The notes below the pieces were generated by a model. The model was not told the DNA's origin, made no database searches, and was given only the letters and a program-made list of their open reading frames with translations. A program made the translations under genes and the position numbers. This document shows positions 31,473 through 44,519 of a stretch of 64,000 bases of DNA, piece after piece. This DNA comes from Chloranthus sessilifolius (lineage: Eukaryota > Streptophyta > Magnoliopsida > Chloranthales > Chloranthaceae). Location: the NCBI GenBank assembly GCA_021018995.1, contig CM037588.1, positions 83,735,765 to 83,799,764 on the forward strand, given 5' to 3'. Numbering within the stretch: the stretch's first letter is position 1; every line of letters starts with the position of its first letter.

Positions 31473-34392
31473 TGTCACAACCCATAATCCTTACCCGATC
31501 TCAAGGGCCTAGATATGACCCCGCACGCTTGTTAAGGCGATAAGCGAACATATACTTAACTCATCATTCGACTTAGCATATGAAACAAGACATTAAAGAT
31601 AGCATTAAAAGATAAATGACTCATAATTAATAGCGAAAAACGTAGACTATAATAATGGTAAAATGATCTCAAGCGTAAACTCACAAAAATGTCATAATAA
31701 CTAGAATATGTCTCTCAAAGAATAAAAGTCTAAAGCAAAAGGACTCTCAAGGATCGTAGAAATCTGTCGGATCTACACTCTCCTCTGAATGATAGCCAAC
31801 GTCTCCATCTACGTAAGCCGCCTCCGGAATAGCAACTCCCGCGTCATCATAAACAAGATAAATGGAATCTTCACCTGAGACTGTTAGATTTGGGAGGGGG
31901 ATGAGTTTACTCAGTCGCGTAAACCCAGCGGGTTGCATAATTGATCCACCATAACTTAGCCAGGTGACCGTGTGTGCAATCGCTTGAATTATGGTGCATT
32001 TTGAAAATATAACTAGCATCTTAAATAAGGAAACAAACTTAACCATAACTCATAGCCTATCAAAATCAAGACTGAAAAATATTCTATATAACATAAAGAG
32101 TGCATGAAGCTTCTATTTTCTTATCTCTTTTCCTATTTGTCTCATCAACTTATCATACGTGACAAATCGTCAGTCTTATTAATTACTCCATACGCCTACA
32201 CAACACAATTCGTATCTTATTAATCTTGCTTAAACGACCTGTGCCAGGATCGCTACTCGAGCCTATCATGCAAGGTCTGCGTGTAGATAACCACCTAACC
32301 TCCATATCATAACATAAACCACCATCTAGCCAAATAAGGTTGTCGGCATAGTAATTACGATGTCCCCTTAGTTCGAGACAAGGCTATAATGTCCTTCAGA
32401 CCTATCTTGGTTACAGACATTAGGCCCTTACGGTGGCTTGTAAGGTATGACACGTGTAGAAACTTAATTTATATTTAGCTGGCCTTCACAGCATATCTTA
32501 ATATATCATATCATTATTCAGTTATAGGCTTAGGTCCCCACCCTGATTTCATATTTGCGTGGGCTTAAGTCCACACTTTCTTAATATCACGTATTTTAGC
32601 ATATTCCTATTTTATCTTTTCTTAAACTTAATTAAAATAGGTCACGGTGCAATAGGCTTCACAAATTACATTTTCTAAGGGACGGATTCCGTAGTAACCT
32701 TGATATACTTTGTGTGGCATCCCATACTACCATAAAGGATTGCATTCGTACCTGGACACCTACATTCCAAGTTTCACGTGACCGTGAAAGAAACCCCACC
32801 GTGACGAATGCTTATGTCATGTGTCATATCTTATTCTAAACTTATATGTGTATGCCCTATCGTGATTTTCTACATGATAAATGTCATATGATAATGATGA
32901 ACATATATAAGAATGAATTATAAGATAAACCCTAAGTATTTTATATTTTTAAAGAAAATTAATATAGAGCATAACACATAAAGCATTGAAGTACAACAGA
33001 GAATAAGAAATATTTAACTACATTTATTTTATGATTGAGTTGAAAATATATTTTATTATTATTAATTGTATCCATAGAAATTGATGGTCGACTGGTATAG
33101 CAATCGGATGTACTTCAGATTTTAAAGGTGCACACATGTCCATTCAATGGTTGTAAAAGGTTTAAAAGAGGTAATAGAATAGTAAGTATTAAAAAATGTT
33201 AATATTTGACCTCTTAAACTTATAGATTGTTATTCGATGAAAGCTATTTAATATATTTTATATAATTTTAGCGACTTATAAGTCTAGAGACAAGTTGTGC
33301 ATAAAGTAGCACAAGAGTTTAAAAAATAATGTCAAACCCGTGCAACCTTGGATCATCTAAAACGTATCCCGACTTGTAGCTTAATTTTGACCGTAAAAGC
33401 ATTAAATTTGTAAAATTGCTATTTCCGACAAAGTTGTAGATCTCGTTGTCTTCTTTCCAATGCCGTAAGAATCGCTTCGACCCGAGTCCGGAGTAAAAAG
33501 TTATGGCCAAAATACCGAATCTATATTTGTTGAAGAGTTTGGCCGAATTTCACAAAAATCTGGAAAAAATGATCCTATCTATTTTAGGCCGAATTTTTAT
33601 ATTTTTAAGACCTGAAATTTATCAAAATTTAAGGATAAATTAGGGTTTTCTTTTTAAGAAATAACTGAATAATTTAAGATGAATTTAGAGGCACCCACCT
33701 ATTGAAGCGAGATTCAAATCCTATGATGATTTGGGTTGATGGAGATTGGATTCGAGAGACGATATGCCCGAGTCTTTTCGCGAGAATTTCTTTCTTATGA
33801 TAGATCGGTCGCGGCGATGAGAAACTTTGATGGTGAAAGATTCTTTGATAAGATCAAAAAATCGATAGAGATCCGATGAGGAGTCGTGAAAGATGACCGA
33901 GAGACACTATCGAAGCTTTTCCAGAAAAGAGAGAATAGAGAGAGACAACTGAGAGAAGAAATAAATATATTTCTAGTTCTCTTTCTAGGTTAACACTAAT
34001 TAAGACTTTCTGTACAAGATTTAATAAAATAGTAGTTTTTTTCGCGCAAGTAGAATTCATACGCAACTTGAATAGCTTGAGAAGAGGTTTTGTTCCAGCG
34101 CTTTGTGTAAGCACCAAAGCAAATTGTGATTCTCTCCCGAAATTACTATTATGCCCTTTAACCTGTTTCACTCTTCAAATGGGCGTAACTTTATATATTC
34201 TTATAAAAAATCGACAAATTATATATCGTTGGAATCGTATCGGTGAGTACTTCGTAATAAGTCTAATATTGATATAAAAAAATTAGACCATTTCTAAAGT
34301 GGGTAGATTCTGATGTGGAGCATTAGCACCACGCACTGAGTGGTACATCATCTAATACCGTTAAATAAAGTTAAAAAATTTGGGTTGTTATA
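31473..34392 (-). repeat. 3' LTR of element C (2.9 kb)
   Basis: On the plus strand it runs from TGTCACAACCC to AACCC-complement GGGTTGTTATA, and aligns along its length with 53787-56729. Open frames inside it are short and not shared as proteins. Confidence 0.9.
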
Positions 34393-34406
34393 TTCTCTCC
34401 CCCTTA
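34393..34406 (-). promoter_or_regulatory. Polypurine tract of element C
   Basis: On the minus strand AAGGGGGAGAGAA stands directly before the LTR start TATAACAACCC. A second similar purine block occurs at about 34532-34552, which may be a duplicated tract. Confidence 0.75.
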
Positions 34407-35050
34407 TAATATTTTCGTCCTAAAAAATTACGTAAATAAGAGAATGAGCTCGAGGTACTTCTCCATAATCTCATCTTCTCATCAAAAGTCAAAGGTTCAA
34501 CGATAATAAAAAAATCATCAGGGTCGTTATATTCTCCCCCTCTAAAAAAAATTTCGTTCCTAAAAATTACGTACCGATTATTCAAAAAGCTTAGGATGGT
34601 TTTCTTTGATGTCTTCATTCTCCCAGGTCGCTTCCTTTGGCGTGTGATATTGTCATTGGACCAACACTAATCTCAATGTTTTGTTCTTGAAGACTTGAAC
34701 TTTCTGGCTGAGGAACTTGATTGGTCTCGCTATGGTAGTGATATCCTCCTTTATATCGATGGGTTCGATCTCCACTATGTGTGATGGGTCATAGAATTAT
34801 CTCTTCAACATTGAGACGTGAAAAACGTCATGGATTCCCGTATATTGTGGCGGTAGAGCGATTTTATACGCAACCTTGCCCACACGTTTTGTGACTTCGA
34901 AAGGTGCTACATATCTGGGGCTTAGTTTCCCTCGCTTCCCAAAACACATGACTCCCTTGGTCGAAGAAACGCCAATGAAAACCTGTTCGCCAACCTATTA
35001 AAAGATTTTAGTGATTAACCACGAACACAATTTGTAAAGAAATTTAAAGT
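34407..35050 (-). mobile_element. Element C: pol C-terminal region (fossil part)
   Basis: On the minus strand this contains decayed integrase C-terminal and chromodomain-like sequence before the polypurine tract, matching in position the 23.0-23.4 kb part of element E. It is too decayed to outline domains by eye. Confidence 0.5.
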
Positions 35051-35895
35051 TCAAAATTTTAAATGTGTTACCTTGAACTCTAAATTACGACGGTGAGGGT
35101 TGGCGTAGTTTCTCTGATGATCCTGGGATATCTTAAGTCGTTCCCGTATCAATTTGACTTTGTCAGTTGTAGTTTGAACTAGTTCGGGTCCAAGTATCTT
35201 CCTAACTCCAACCTCGTCCCAACATAACGACGTTCTGTAGCTTCTACCATATAAAGCTTTGAAAGGGGACATTTCGATACTTGCCTGGTAGCTATTATTG
35301 TAAGAGAACTCGATCAGCGAAAGGTGATAGTCCCAGTTCCCTCGAAAGTTGAGCATACATGCTTGTAACATATCTTCAACTACTTGATTCACTCTTTCCG
35401 TCCGGCCGTTTGTCTGTGGGTGGAAGGCAATACTAAAATCTAATCGAGTGCCCAAAGCTTCTTGAAAAGCTATCCAATATTTAGAAGTAAATTTTGAGTC
35501 TTGGTCAGAGACAATGCTGACTGGGACCCCATGTAGTTTGACGATTTCTTTCAGATATGTTTCGACAAGCTTATTTCTATCTGTGGTAGTCTTGAATGGT
35601 AAGAAATGTGCTGACTTAGTCAATCTGTCAACTATCACCCAGATGGCACAGTTCTTCTTTATCGTCTTTGGTAGACCTATGATGAGGTCCATAGATATAT
35701 TTTCCCACTTCCATTCTGGGATGGGTAAGGGTTGTATGAGTCCGGCTAGTTTCTGATGTTCTGCCTTGACTTGTTGGCATACTAAGCACTTCGACACGTA
35801 TTCGGCTATTTCTCGCTTCATATTCAGCCACCAATACCAATTTCTTAGATTTCGATACATCTTAGTGCTGCCTGGATGTACTGAGTATCCTGATT
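35051..35895 (-). mobile_element. Integrase region of element C, part downstream of the D insertion (fossil part)
   Basis: The minus strand reads YVSKCLVCQQVKAEHQKLAG, then WENISMDLIIGLPKTIKKN, VPVSIVSDQDSKFTSKYW and FHPQTNGRTERVNQVVEDML. These are the zinc-binding end and the D,D,x35,E core of Tekay/Del integrase. It closely parallels element E at 23.6-24.2 kb. Element D inserted just upstream of this part. Confidence 0.9.
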
Positions 35896-35896
35896 T

Positions 35897-35901
35897 GTGA
35901 C
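35897..35901. repeat. Target-site duplication GTGAC, left of element D
   Basis: The right copy at 52160-52164 reads GTGAT, one difference out of five. It flanks the LTR of the nested element D inside the element C integrase region. Confidence 0.7.
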
Positions 35902-38218
35902 TGTTAAGACCAGAAAAGTACCACTTTTCACCCCTTAACTAAATCTCTGTTAGGCCCTTAATCATTTAATAAATGTGTTTTAAGTCTATTCTGTAGGTAA
36001 TAAGCAGCAGCTGCAAATAAACCCCTAACCATGCCAAGAAGCACACTGTTGCCCCAGAACTACCTCAGCAGAATGAAGGATGAACCCAGACAAAGAGTTG
36101 GCTGAAGCATAGGCACATTAGAGCAGAAATAAACCAAGAAAGATGCCTCGCACAAATGTCGCAATTGAACCAGAGATAATACCTTCACACAGTTGTCGCG
36201 GGCTCCTGGAGGAAGCACAACAACTGACCGCGCAGTCCTCGCGCTGCTCCCACGCAGTTTGATGACAGAAAGAAATGCAAATCAGTCTTCATGCGGTTCT
36301 TGCGAAGCTCAACCATAAGTGAGTGAAGCATTCGTGCAGTCTCGCGCCACTCAAAAGAGGAGTCATTAAGCTTCGCATGATTCACTCAGAAGTAAGAGCT
36401 CCAGGTATTCCTGCTCGCAGCTGTCGCGCAGTGGCCGCGAGATACAGACCTTCAGGGAAATGCTCGCGCGACCCAGAAACTCATGAACACTGCTTCTTTG
36501 CGAAGATTTATCGCGAGATTCACCAAGGGACGAATTGTGCGAGCAATCCCCGCGCCAGTCAAAACTGAAAGAGCAATCTCGCGATAGCGATTAGTATCTC
36601 GCGATGATTAAAATGTCAATCCCGCGACTGCATGAACTTCAAGTCAATTCAACCCCGCAACGCCAATTCTACCACGCGAAAGGATCTGAAATCTTTCCTA
36701 CCCAGCGAGGATTGGGTGCTAAACTTCTCCCCACTTCTTTAAGGGCAATCTAGGGACTTCGAGCAATTGGGGCATGCACTCCAATGCTCTAATCTCTGTG
36801 CACATGCCCCGAGGCATCCAAGGGATAGGAATGGGCTGCAATCACATTAATAAATTAGGATTTTCCTAACCCTAATTGAGGGGAAGCTGACTGCTATATA
36901 AGCCTAAGCCTAGCTTAGGTTTAGGAGATATCTCTCTTTTTGGGACTTAACTTCTGTGCTAAGTTATATCGTAAGCAATGGAGGAGTATTTTTAAGGTTT
37001 TATTTAGATCCAAGTGACCTGTGTGTCCATATTAGGCACAATGCAGGCCTTTCCCCACCACAGGATCCACTAAATCTGAATCCCCATGGGAGCTTGTGCT
37101 GGTAGCCTTGTGAACATGGTGGCGACAACAATGATCTTGTTCTGTCTTAGATCTTTGTGAGGAGGATAGCCTCTGTGGATAGTCTGTAACCATTCAAGTA
37201 GACAGGTTATAGCCCTAGGGTGAAGCCAATCCACATACCTAAGACAGATTCTTCTTCTCTGCACTTGTGCTTGTAGCCTTGTGAGAGATTGTGCAGAGAT
37301 AGACTCCCCTATATTTGTATAAATCCATAATCAGATTGCAGATCTGATTTGGCGGTAGAGATTGTAGGCTTGTGACTAGATCACTACAGTCTTATTAAAG
37401 CAGTGAATAGCCATATTGAAAGTTAGTACTCAAACTCTTGTTGGTCCTGTGTGTCCAGGCTTGTGCACTTTGTAGGCCTAGCCCCACACACAGAACTTTA
37501 GAGGATGAGGTTCCTATGGATTCTTGAGCTTGTAGCTCAAGAATCCATCTCTGGATCCACTAAATCTGAATTCCCATGGGAGCTTGAGCTGGTAGCCTTA
37601 TGAACATGGTGGCAGCAACAATGATCTTGTTCCGTCTTAGATCTCTGTGAGGAGGAGAGCCTCTGTGGATAGTCTGTGACCATTCAAGTGGACAGGTTAT
37701 AGCCATAAGGGATTGGATCATGGCATAGGGGTGAGTTGAATTCGTTCTCCTCTTTGGTGATAATGTAGCCATTGGACAGGATTTCTATAGCAACATATCT
37801 GAGTCTGAGTTACAAGACCCATCAAATTTGTACCTAATAACATACTTCTCACCCTTTTATATTTATTTTCTCACTCCACCATTCTTCTTAACCCTTTCTG
37901 TAATCTAGATAGTAAGTTGCCTTAGGATTTTGATTATAGTGACTTTAAATCCCCTTCCACTTAGGATTGCCAGATCTGTAGTCAAATCTGGAGAGCCTAC
38001 TAAAGATAGCTCCCTTGGAGCTTTAGATCAACTTCCCTGTGGGACAAACTCTTACTTATCAAAACTTGCTGCAACAAGCCCTGTATCTTGCAGGACTGTG
38101 CATGTTTTAGGCTTGCTGCTCCATAATCCTCACTTTACCTTTCATTCATTTTTCATTTACCTCATTATTATCACTGTCTTCAATAAAGTCAGTTACAAGC
38201 ATTTAAAATACACCAACA
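35902..38218 (+). repeat. 5' LTR of element D
   Basis: Begins TGTTAAGACC and ends CACCAACA directly before the primer site. Aligns with 49679-52159. The part at about 36180-36680 is dense in TCGCGA-type words. Confidence 0.92.
36190..36690. repeat. TCGCGA-type motif array in the element D 5' LTR
   Basis: About 20 CpG-bearing words of the forms TCGCGAGATTC, CTCGCGCgAtCC, TCGCGGG and their CG-to-TG/CA variants occur in 500 bp. Examples are TCGCGAGATTCACC near 36511, GCTCGCGCGACCC near 36462 and ATCTCGCGATAGCG near 36575. The partner array in the other LTR is at about 49970-50460, and in element F at 56780-57290. Confidence 0.8.
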
Positions 38219-38242
38219 AGTTTTTGGCGCCGTTGCCAGGGA
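38219..38242 (+). promoter_or_regulatory. Primer-binding site of element D (tRNA-Asp type)
   Basis: TTTTTGGCGCCGTTGCCAGG just after the LTR matches the Athila primer site complementary to the 3' end of tRNA-Asp. It defines the 5' end of the element. Confidence 0.88.
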
Positions 38243-38559
38243 AATTGATCTATTAGTAGACTATAGATTTTTGATTCTTTATTCTTTGGTAGCTATACTT
38301 GTGAATAATTGATATTGTGATGTCCATTTGGAATTTTTTACAGATCTGGACCGTAGCGAAGAAGGAGAGTAGAATTATACTGGGAGTCTAGCTACTTCTG
38401 TTTGCACTTCTCTAACCCTCAAAACTTAGTCTACTTTTCCTTTGAAGATTCCACAGCAGTTGCTTAGGATAGTTACAATTTTTGTTAAGTGCAATGTGCC
38501 TGCGAATAGTCTTCCCTGCTGTTGGTGTGTGTACATGTTAGGAAGGAGATCCCTCAATC

Positions 38560-40390
38560 CTACATTAGAGCTTGCTAACCCTGAGATAGAAAAGGGTAGA
38601 AGACCGAGAAGGCACAGGCACACCACAATCGAGCCCCCTATTGAAATTGAGGCAGGAGTTATGGGTGAAGAACAACCCAAAACATTGAAGAAATTGAATG
38701 CTCCGGATGATTACAATTCTCCATTCAGCATTCAATTCCCAGATGTTCAGGGAAACTACGAAATCAAAACTTTCATCATCCAAATACTTCCCTCTTTCCA
38801 CGGGCTTAGCAAGGAAGACCCTTACAAGCACATTGACCAGTTCTTGGCCCTGTGCACGACATTCTCCATTGCTGGTTTGAGACCAGAAGCCACTAGGTTA
38901 AGGCTCTCTCCTTTCTCCCTAAAGGACAGGGCCATGACTTGGTTATCTACTCTCCCAAAAAATAGCATCACTTCCTAGAAAGACCTGCAGACGAGATTTC
39001 TGTCTAAATTTTTCCTAGAGACCAAAACCAGCCAATTGAGGAAAGACATACTTGCTTTTGCCCAGTCTCCAACTGAAGATTTTAACCAAGCCTGGGACAG
39101 ATTTAAAGAGATGCTCAAACAATGTCCCCACCACAAGATCCCTGACTGGCAGCTTGTCCAGAGCATCTACAATAGGATAGATGAGAAGAGCAGAGACATG
39201 GTAGATGCCTCTTGTGGTGGAACGTACATGCATAAAACAGCTGATGAGGCATGGGACTTGTTCGAGGTCATAAGTGAAAATGCTTCCCAGAAGATGTCCT
39301 CATCTAGAACTATTCAAGAGCCTTCTCCTAAGTTGGGGCTTGCTGAGACTTCTAAAGGAAAGATGTATGAAGTTAAGGGAAATGATGACCTGAGAATGCA
39401 GATGGCCAATCTTACTGAAAGATTTGATAAACTTATGACTGTGGTGTAGCTCAGAGTGGCTGCACAAGTGATGGAGGCATGTTTGATAATCCAATCTCCA
39501 CAGCACATAGTGGAAGAGTGTCCATCTGCGGGGCAATATCCTGAGTTTGTAATGGAACAGGCTGCTGCTGCCAAATCTTTTGGACAACAACAATCTGATG
39601 GCTACAGTAAATAACCATATGGATATCAACACCAAAATACTGGTTACCAATGGAGAGACCACCCAAATTTGAGGTGAAGGCAAGACAATTATATGCAGCC
39701 ACAACAGATGTTGGCCTTACCTCAAAGGCCACAACAGCAGTTTAACCAGGGTTATGCCTCAAGGTCGAATTTCCAGCAGCAACAGCAGCCCCAGCAGCCC
39801 CAGCAATAAAATCAATTGGTAGTTCTCCCACCTCAGCCCCGAAGTGCTTCTTTCGAGGTTCAGGTTGTGGCCCAATTGCAAAGCCTTGGACCCTTGAATC
39901 AGACTGTGACTTCTCACAGTCAAAGCATTAAAAAAGTAGAAGAGCAGCTTGGTCAAATAGCCAATGCCTTGGTTAAAAGAGAAGAGGACAGGTTACCAAG
40001 CCAGCCAGTAGCCAACCCTAAAGGCCAGTATTTGATTGGAGAAGGCTCCTCAAATTTTGAGAGGGCCAATGCCATCACAGCCCTAGGGTATGGCAAGTTG
40101 GTAGACAACTAGGTGAGAAAGGAACAAGGAGAGGTGATTCCCAAGGAAATGTCAAGTGAAAGTGATAAGGACTTTGTTAGAGCACAAAGTCAAGAACTGC
40201 CTGCTACCCTTCAACAAGGGAAAAATAAAGAGGTTGTGATTGAGCCTCAGCAGGAGATAAAAATAGATAAAAGAAAAAAACAAAAGTTCAGTCATAGGCT
40301 TGCAGCTGAGGAACCAGCAGTACCTCAGCTACCATTTCCTCAAGCTTTGAGTGGCCCTGCCCCTTATGATAAGGGTCAGGCATAGATCGA
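38560..40390 (+). mobile_element. Gag region of element D (fossil part)
   Basis: It contains the capsid-type segment FHGLSKEDPYKHIDQFLALC and LSPFSLKDRAMTWLSTLP at about 38800-38970. Then follow FKEMLKQCPHHKIPDWQLVQ near 39110 and a Gln-rich stretch near 39700-39800. A conserved C-terminal part lies near 39890-40080 (QLGQIANALVKREEDRLPSQ). This is standard Athila gag order. It is broken, with several breaks. Confidence 0.85.
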
Positions 40391-40559
40391 GGAAATGATT
40401 AAGACCTTTAAGCAGGTCAAGATAAATTTACCCCTACTTGATGCAATCTGACAGGTTTCAGCCTATGCAAAGTTTCTGAAAGACCTTTGTACTCAGAAAA
40501 GGAAGGCCAGAGGCTACTTGTCCAAAAAGGTCTTTGTGATTGATACAGTTAATTCTGTA

Positions 40560-40985
40560 TTAACTATGACAATGCCTGAGACGTTATAAGACCCAGGAAT
40601 ACCCACTATTCCCTGTATTATTGGAGATCACACAATTGGAAGGGTCCTTTTGGACCTTTGAGCCAGTGTTAACCTGCTGTCATACAGTGTGTATCAACAG
40701 CTAGGTTTGGGGGAGCTTAAGCCCACCCCCATTGTTCTATTGATGGCTAATAGGTCTGAGAGGAAACCCATGGGAGTGGTTGAGGATGCCCTAGTGGGGG
40801 TAGACAAGTTCTTCCATCCTGCAGACTTCCTTGTTTTGGACATGGGCTACAACAAGAGTACATCCCCGATACCTGTTATTCTGGGCAGACCATTCTTGGC
40901 CACTGCCAATGCATGCATTCAATACAGGTCTGGGATCATGGAGGTCACTTTCGGACATATGAAAGTTGAGCTTAATGTGTACAAC
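40560..40985 (+). mobile_element. Aspartic protease region of element D (fossil part)
   Basis: The sequence has a retropepsin-like active-site neighbourhood near 40640-40680, followed by YQQLGLGELKPTPIVLLMAN, DFLVLDMGY and PVILGRPFLATANACI. The ILGRPFLA motif is the usual protease C-terminal part in Ty3/gypsy elements. Confidence 0.82.
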
Positions 40986-41299
40986 AGTGCAAAGTACCCT
41001 CAGCTAGACAATGAGGAATGCTTTACAGTAGATGTACTAGAAGAAATTGTTGAAGATGAACTGCCCTCTCTGCTGGAGTGGGGCAACATTGTCACAAATT
41101 TAACTGAAGTTTGGAACATGGTGGAGGAAGGAAGCCTAGCTTTAATGCCAGAAGACATGTCCCTAGTGAAGTCTTCTGTGGGCTTAGTGCAGCATTCCAA
41201 TTGGAAACCTACATTGCTGCCCCTTCCTCCAACCAACAGTACACCAATCCTCTCATCCACCCAACAAGCCCCTGATCTGGAGCTCAAGAACTTCCAGAG

Positions 41300-42420
41300 A
41301 TTTTGAAACATGCTTTCCTCGAGAAAGACGAGAAACTTCCTGTGATTATCTCCTCTTCTCTTACCAGTGAGCAAGAGGTGGAATTGCTAACAGTTTTGAA
41401 GAAGCATAAGAAAGCAATTGGTTGGACCATTGCTGATCTAGGAGGGATTGATGCATCAATCTGTATGCATAGGATTCATCTAGAGGAGGGGTCAACACCT
41501 TCCAGGGGAATACAGAGGAAGCTGAATCCTTACATGCAGGAAGTGGTCCTAAAAGAAATCATTAAATTACTGGATGTTGGGGTAATTTACCCCATCTCTG
41601 ATTCTGAATGGGTGGCACCAATCCAGGTGGTACCCAAGAAATCTGGCATAACAGTGATCACAACCTAGTCTGAAGAGTTGAGACCAGCTAGGGAGACCAC
41701 TGGCTGGAGAGTTTGCATCGATTATAGAAAACTCAACTCCAAGACCAGAAAAGACCACTTCCCTCTCCCCTTTATTGATCAAATTTTGGACAAGTTGGCT
41801 GAGAAAGCTTTTTACTATTTTCTTGATGGATACTCAGGGTACAATCAGATCCCTGTGCACCCCCTTGATCAAGAGAAAACTATATTTACTGTCCTTTCGG
41901 TACCTTTGCTTACAGGAGGATGCCTTTTGGACTATGTAATGCCCCAGCCACCTTTCAGAGGTGTATGTATGCCATCTTTTCTGATATGATTGACAAATTC
42001 TTAGAAATTTTTATGGATGATTTTTCGGTTTATGGGGATAGCTTTGACCAATGTCTGCAACACCTCCAGAAGGTCTTACAAAGATGTGAGGAGACCAATT
42101 TGGTCTTAAGTTGGGAAAAGAGCCACTTCATGGTAACACAAGGAATTGTGTTGGGCCATATAGTCTCTAAAGACAGAATTGAGGTAGACAAAGCCAAAGT
42201 TGACCTCATTAAAAATTTGCCCCCTCCAAGAACAGTCAAACAAATAAGATCCTTCCTTGGACATGCTGGATTCTACAGGAGGTTTATCAAAGACTTCAGC
42301 AAAATTACTAAACCATTGTGCCACCTGCTCTGTCAGGATGTGCCCTTTGACTTCTCTACTGAATGTCTGAAGACTTTTGAAACTCTAAAAATCTGCCTCA
42401 CCACTGCCCCTGTACTCTAA
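41300..42420 (+). mobile_element. Reverse transcriptase region of element D (fossil part)
   Basis: Motifs in order: MHRIHLEEGSTPSRGIQRKL near 41465; VCIDYRKLNSKTRKDHFPLP near 41710; FLDGYSGYNQIPVHP near 41820; MPFGLCNAPATFQRCM near 41920; and IFMDDFSVYGDSFDQCL near 42010. The connection RSFLGHAGFYRRFIKDFSKI is near 42250. The MDD-type catalytic motif (FMDDF) is the Athila form. It is broken, with a few breaks. Confidence 0.9.
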
Positions 42421-42429
42421 ACACCTGAC

Positions 42430-42860
42430 TATACCTTGCCCTTTGAGTTGATGTGTGATGCATCCGACTTGGCAATAGGTGTTGTCCCGAGCCAGAGAAA
42501 AGAGAAGCTACCTGTGGTCATTACATATCTCTGCAAATCACTTGCTGAAGCTCAACTGAACTACACAATAACTGAGAAAGAGCTTTTGACACTGGTTTTT
42601 GCTGTGGACAAGTTTAGACCTTACCTACTTGGGTCTAAAACTGTTATCTTCACTGACCACTCAGCATTAAAGTACCTACTGTCCAAAAAGGATGCAAAGC
42701 CCAGATTGATTAGATGGATACTCCTGTTGTAGGAGTTTGACATCGAAATTAAGGACAAGAGGGGTGTAGAAAATGTGGTGGCTGACCACTTGTCCAGAAT
42801 TATGTTGGAGAAAGGTATTGATGACCTTGCTACAAATGATGTCTTCCCGGATGAGTAACT
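42430..42860 (+). mobile_element. RNase H region of element D (fossil part)
   Basis: FELMCDASDLAIGVV starts the domain near 42440 (first catalytic Asp in CDAS). NYTITEKELLTLVFAVDKFR follows near 42560 and TDHSALKYLLSKKDAKPRL near 42655. This is the usual Ty3/gypsy RNase H layout. Confidence 0.88.
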
Positions 42861-42899
42861 GCTTGCCATCTAATCTTTAGTTCCTTGGTATGTACATAT

Positions 42900-44187
42900 T
42901 GTCAATTATCTAGTTATAGGCAAGATTCCTGCCCATTGGACAAAAATGGATAAAGACCTGTTTTTCTCACAGGTCAAATTCTTTTTCTAGGAGGAACCTT
43001 GCTTGTACAAGTATTGTGCAGACCAAATCATTCAAAAATGTGTTCCCGAAAGTGATATCCCCAGTATTCTGGCCATGTGCCATGAAAATGCCTGTGGGGG
43101 TCACTTTAGTGGGAGAAAAACAGCTGACAAAGTGTTACAGTGTGGGTTTTATTGACCTTCTCTTTTCAGAGATGCCAATACACATTGCAAGACCTATGAA
43201 AGATGTCAGAAACTAGGAGGGTTGTCTAAACGAAATTCAATGCCTTTATAACCCATCCTTATTGTAGAACTATTTGATGTGTGGGGTATTGATTTTATGG
43301 GTTTTATGGGCCCCTTTCCTCCTTCAAAAGGTTTTCATTTCATCTTAGTGGCAGTGGACTATGTTTCCAAATGGATAGAAGCCATTTTCACAAGAACTAA
43401 TGATAATCAGGTTGTCCTCAAGTTCATAAAGTAGAATATCTTCTCCAGATTTGGCTCCCCTAGAGCCATTATCAGTGATGGGGGGAGCCATTTTTGTAAC
43501 AGAAATTTTGAGAGCATGCTCAAGAAATATTTTGTCACCCATAGGATTGCTACTCCCTACCACCCACAAACCAGTGGGCAAGTTGAAATTTCAAATAGGG
43601 AGATCAAGCATATCCTTGAGAAGACTGTGAGGACTGATAGGAAGGATTGGACTGATCAACTTAATGATGCACAGTGGGCTTATAGGACTGCCTATAAGAC
43701 TCCCATTGGTATGTCCCCTTTTAGACTGGTTTATGGCAAGGCCTGTCATCTCCCAGTGGAGTTAGAACACAGGGCCTATTGGGCCATCAAACATTTAAAT
43801 CTAGATCTAACTTCTGCTGGTCTTTACAGGTTACTGCGGCTGTCCGAATTGGAAGAACTAAGGATGGATGCGTATGTTAATGCTAGGATCTACAAGGAAA
43901 GGTCCAAAGCTTTCTTTGATAAGGGGCTGTTGAGAAAGAGTTTCATAGCTGGTGATAAGGTTTGGTTGTTTAACTCCAAACTTAAATTCTTTCCTGGCAA
44001 ATTGAAATCCAAATGGGAAGGTCCCTACATTGTCATGCATGTTTCCCCATCTGGTGCTGTGAAAATCAAGGATCCCAAGTCTGGGAGAACCTTGAAGGTG
44101 AATGGTCAAAAGCTTAAGCCTTGTTTTGAAAAACCTGTTGAACCCATGGACACCATTCACTTTCAAGGGGATCCTTCTTTAAACTGA
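42900..44187 (+). mobile_element. Integrase region of element D (fossil part)
   Basis: The HHCC zinc-binding part lies near 43060-43200. The core follows near 43260-43720, with [20 protein letters not shown] near 43550 and [20 protein letters not shown] near 43680. The C-terminal part ([14 protein letters not shown]-like sequence, 'GPYIV...VSPSGAVKI') ends near 44187. It is the best preserved part of the pol region. No chromodomain follows, as expected for Athila. Confidence 0.9.
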
Positions 44188-44519
44188 TCCACAGGTGTGT
44201 CATTACTGTATCATATGTACTTAGTTTTTGGCTGATTTATCTTGCTTTCTTTTATTTCTATTCTCTAGGATTTGTTAGTGGTCATATCAGAATCTGGACC
44301 TATCTGTTTTAATTTGTTGATGCCTGGTTTCATTCTTACTGCTCTTCAATTGATAGCTTCTGTTGAATGCATAATATGGGTGGTCATTTTTTTATTGTCC
44401 CTGATTGTATGATTGAGTGTCTAGAGGTAGCCATAGTGAGGGTCATGACTAGGATCCAACCACGGCTAGCATGCAAAAAGGGTAGCACAGAGAGCACATG
44501 TTCTCTGCTTTATACCTTA

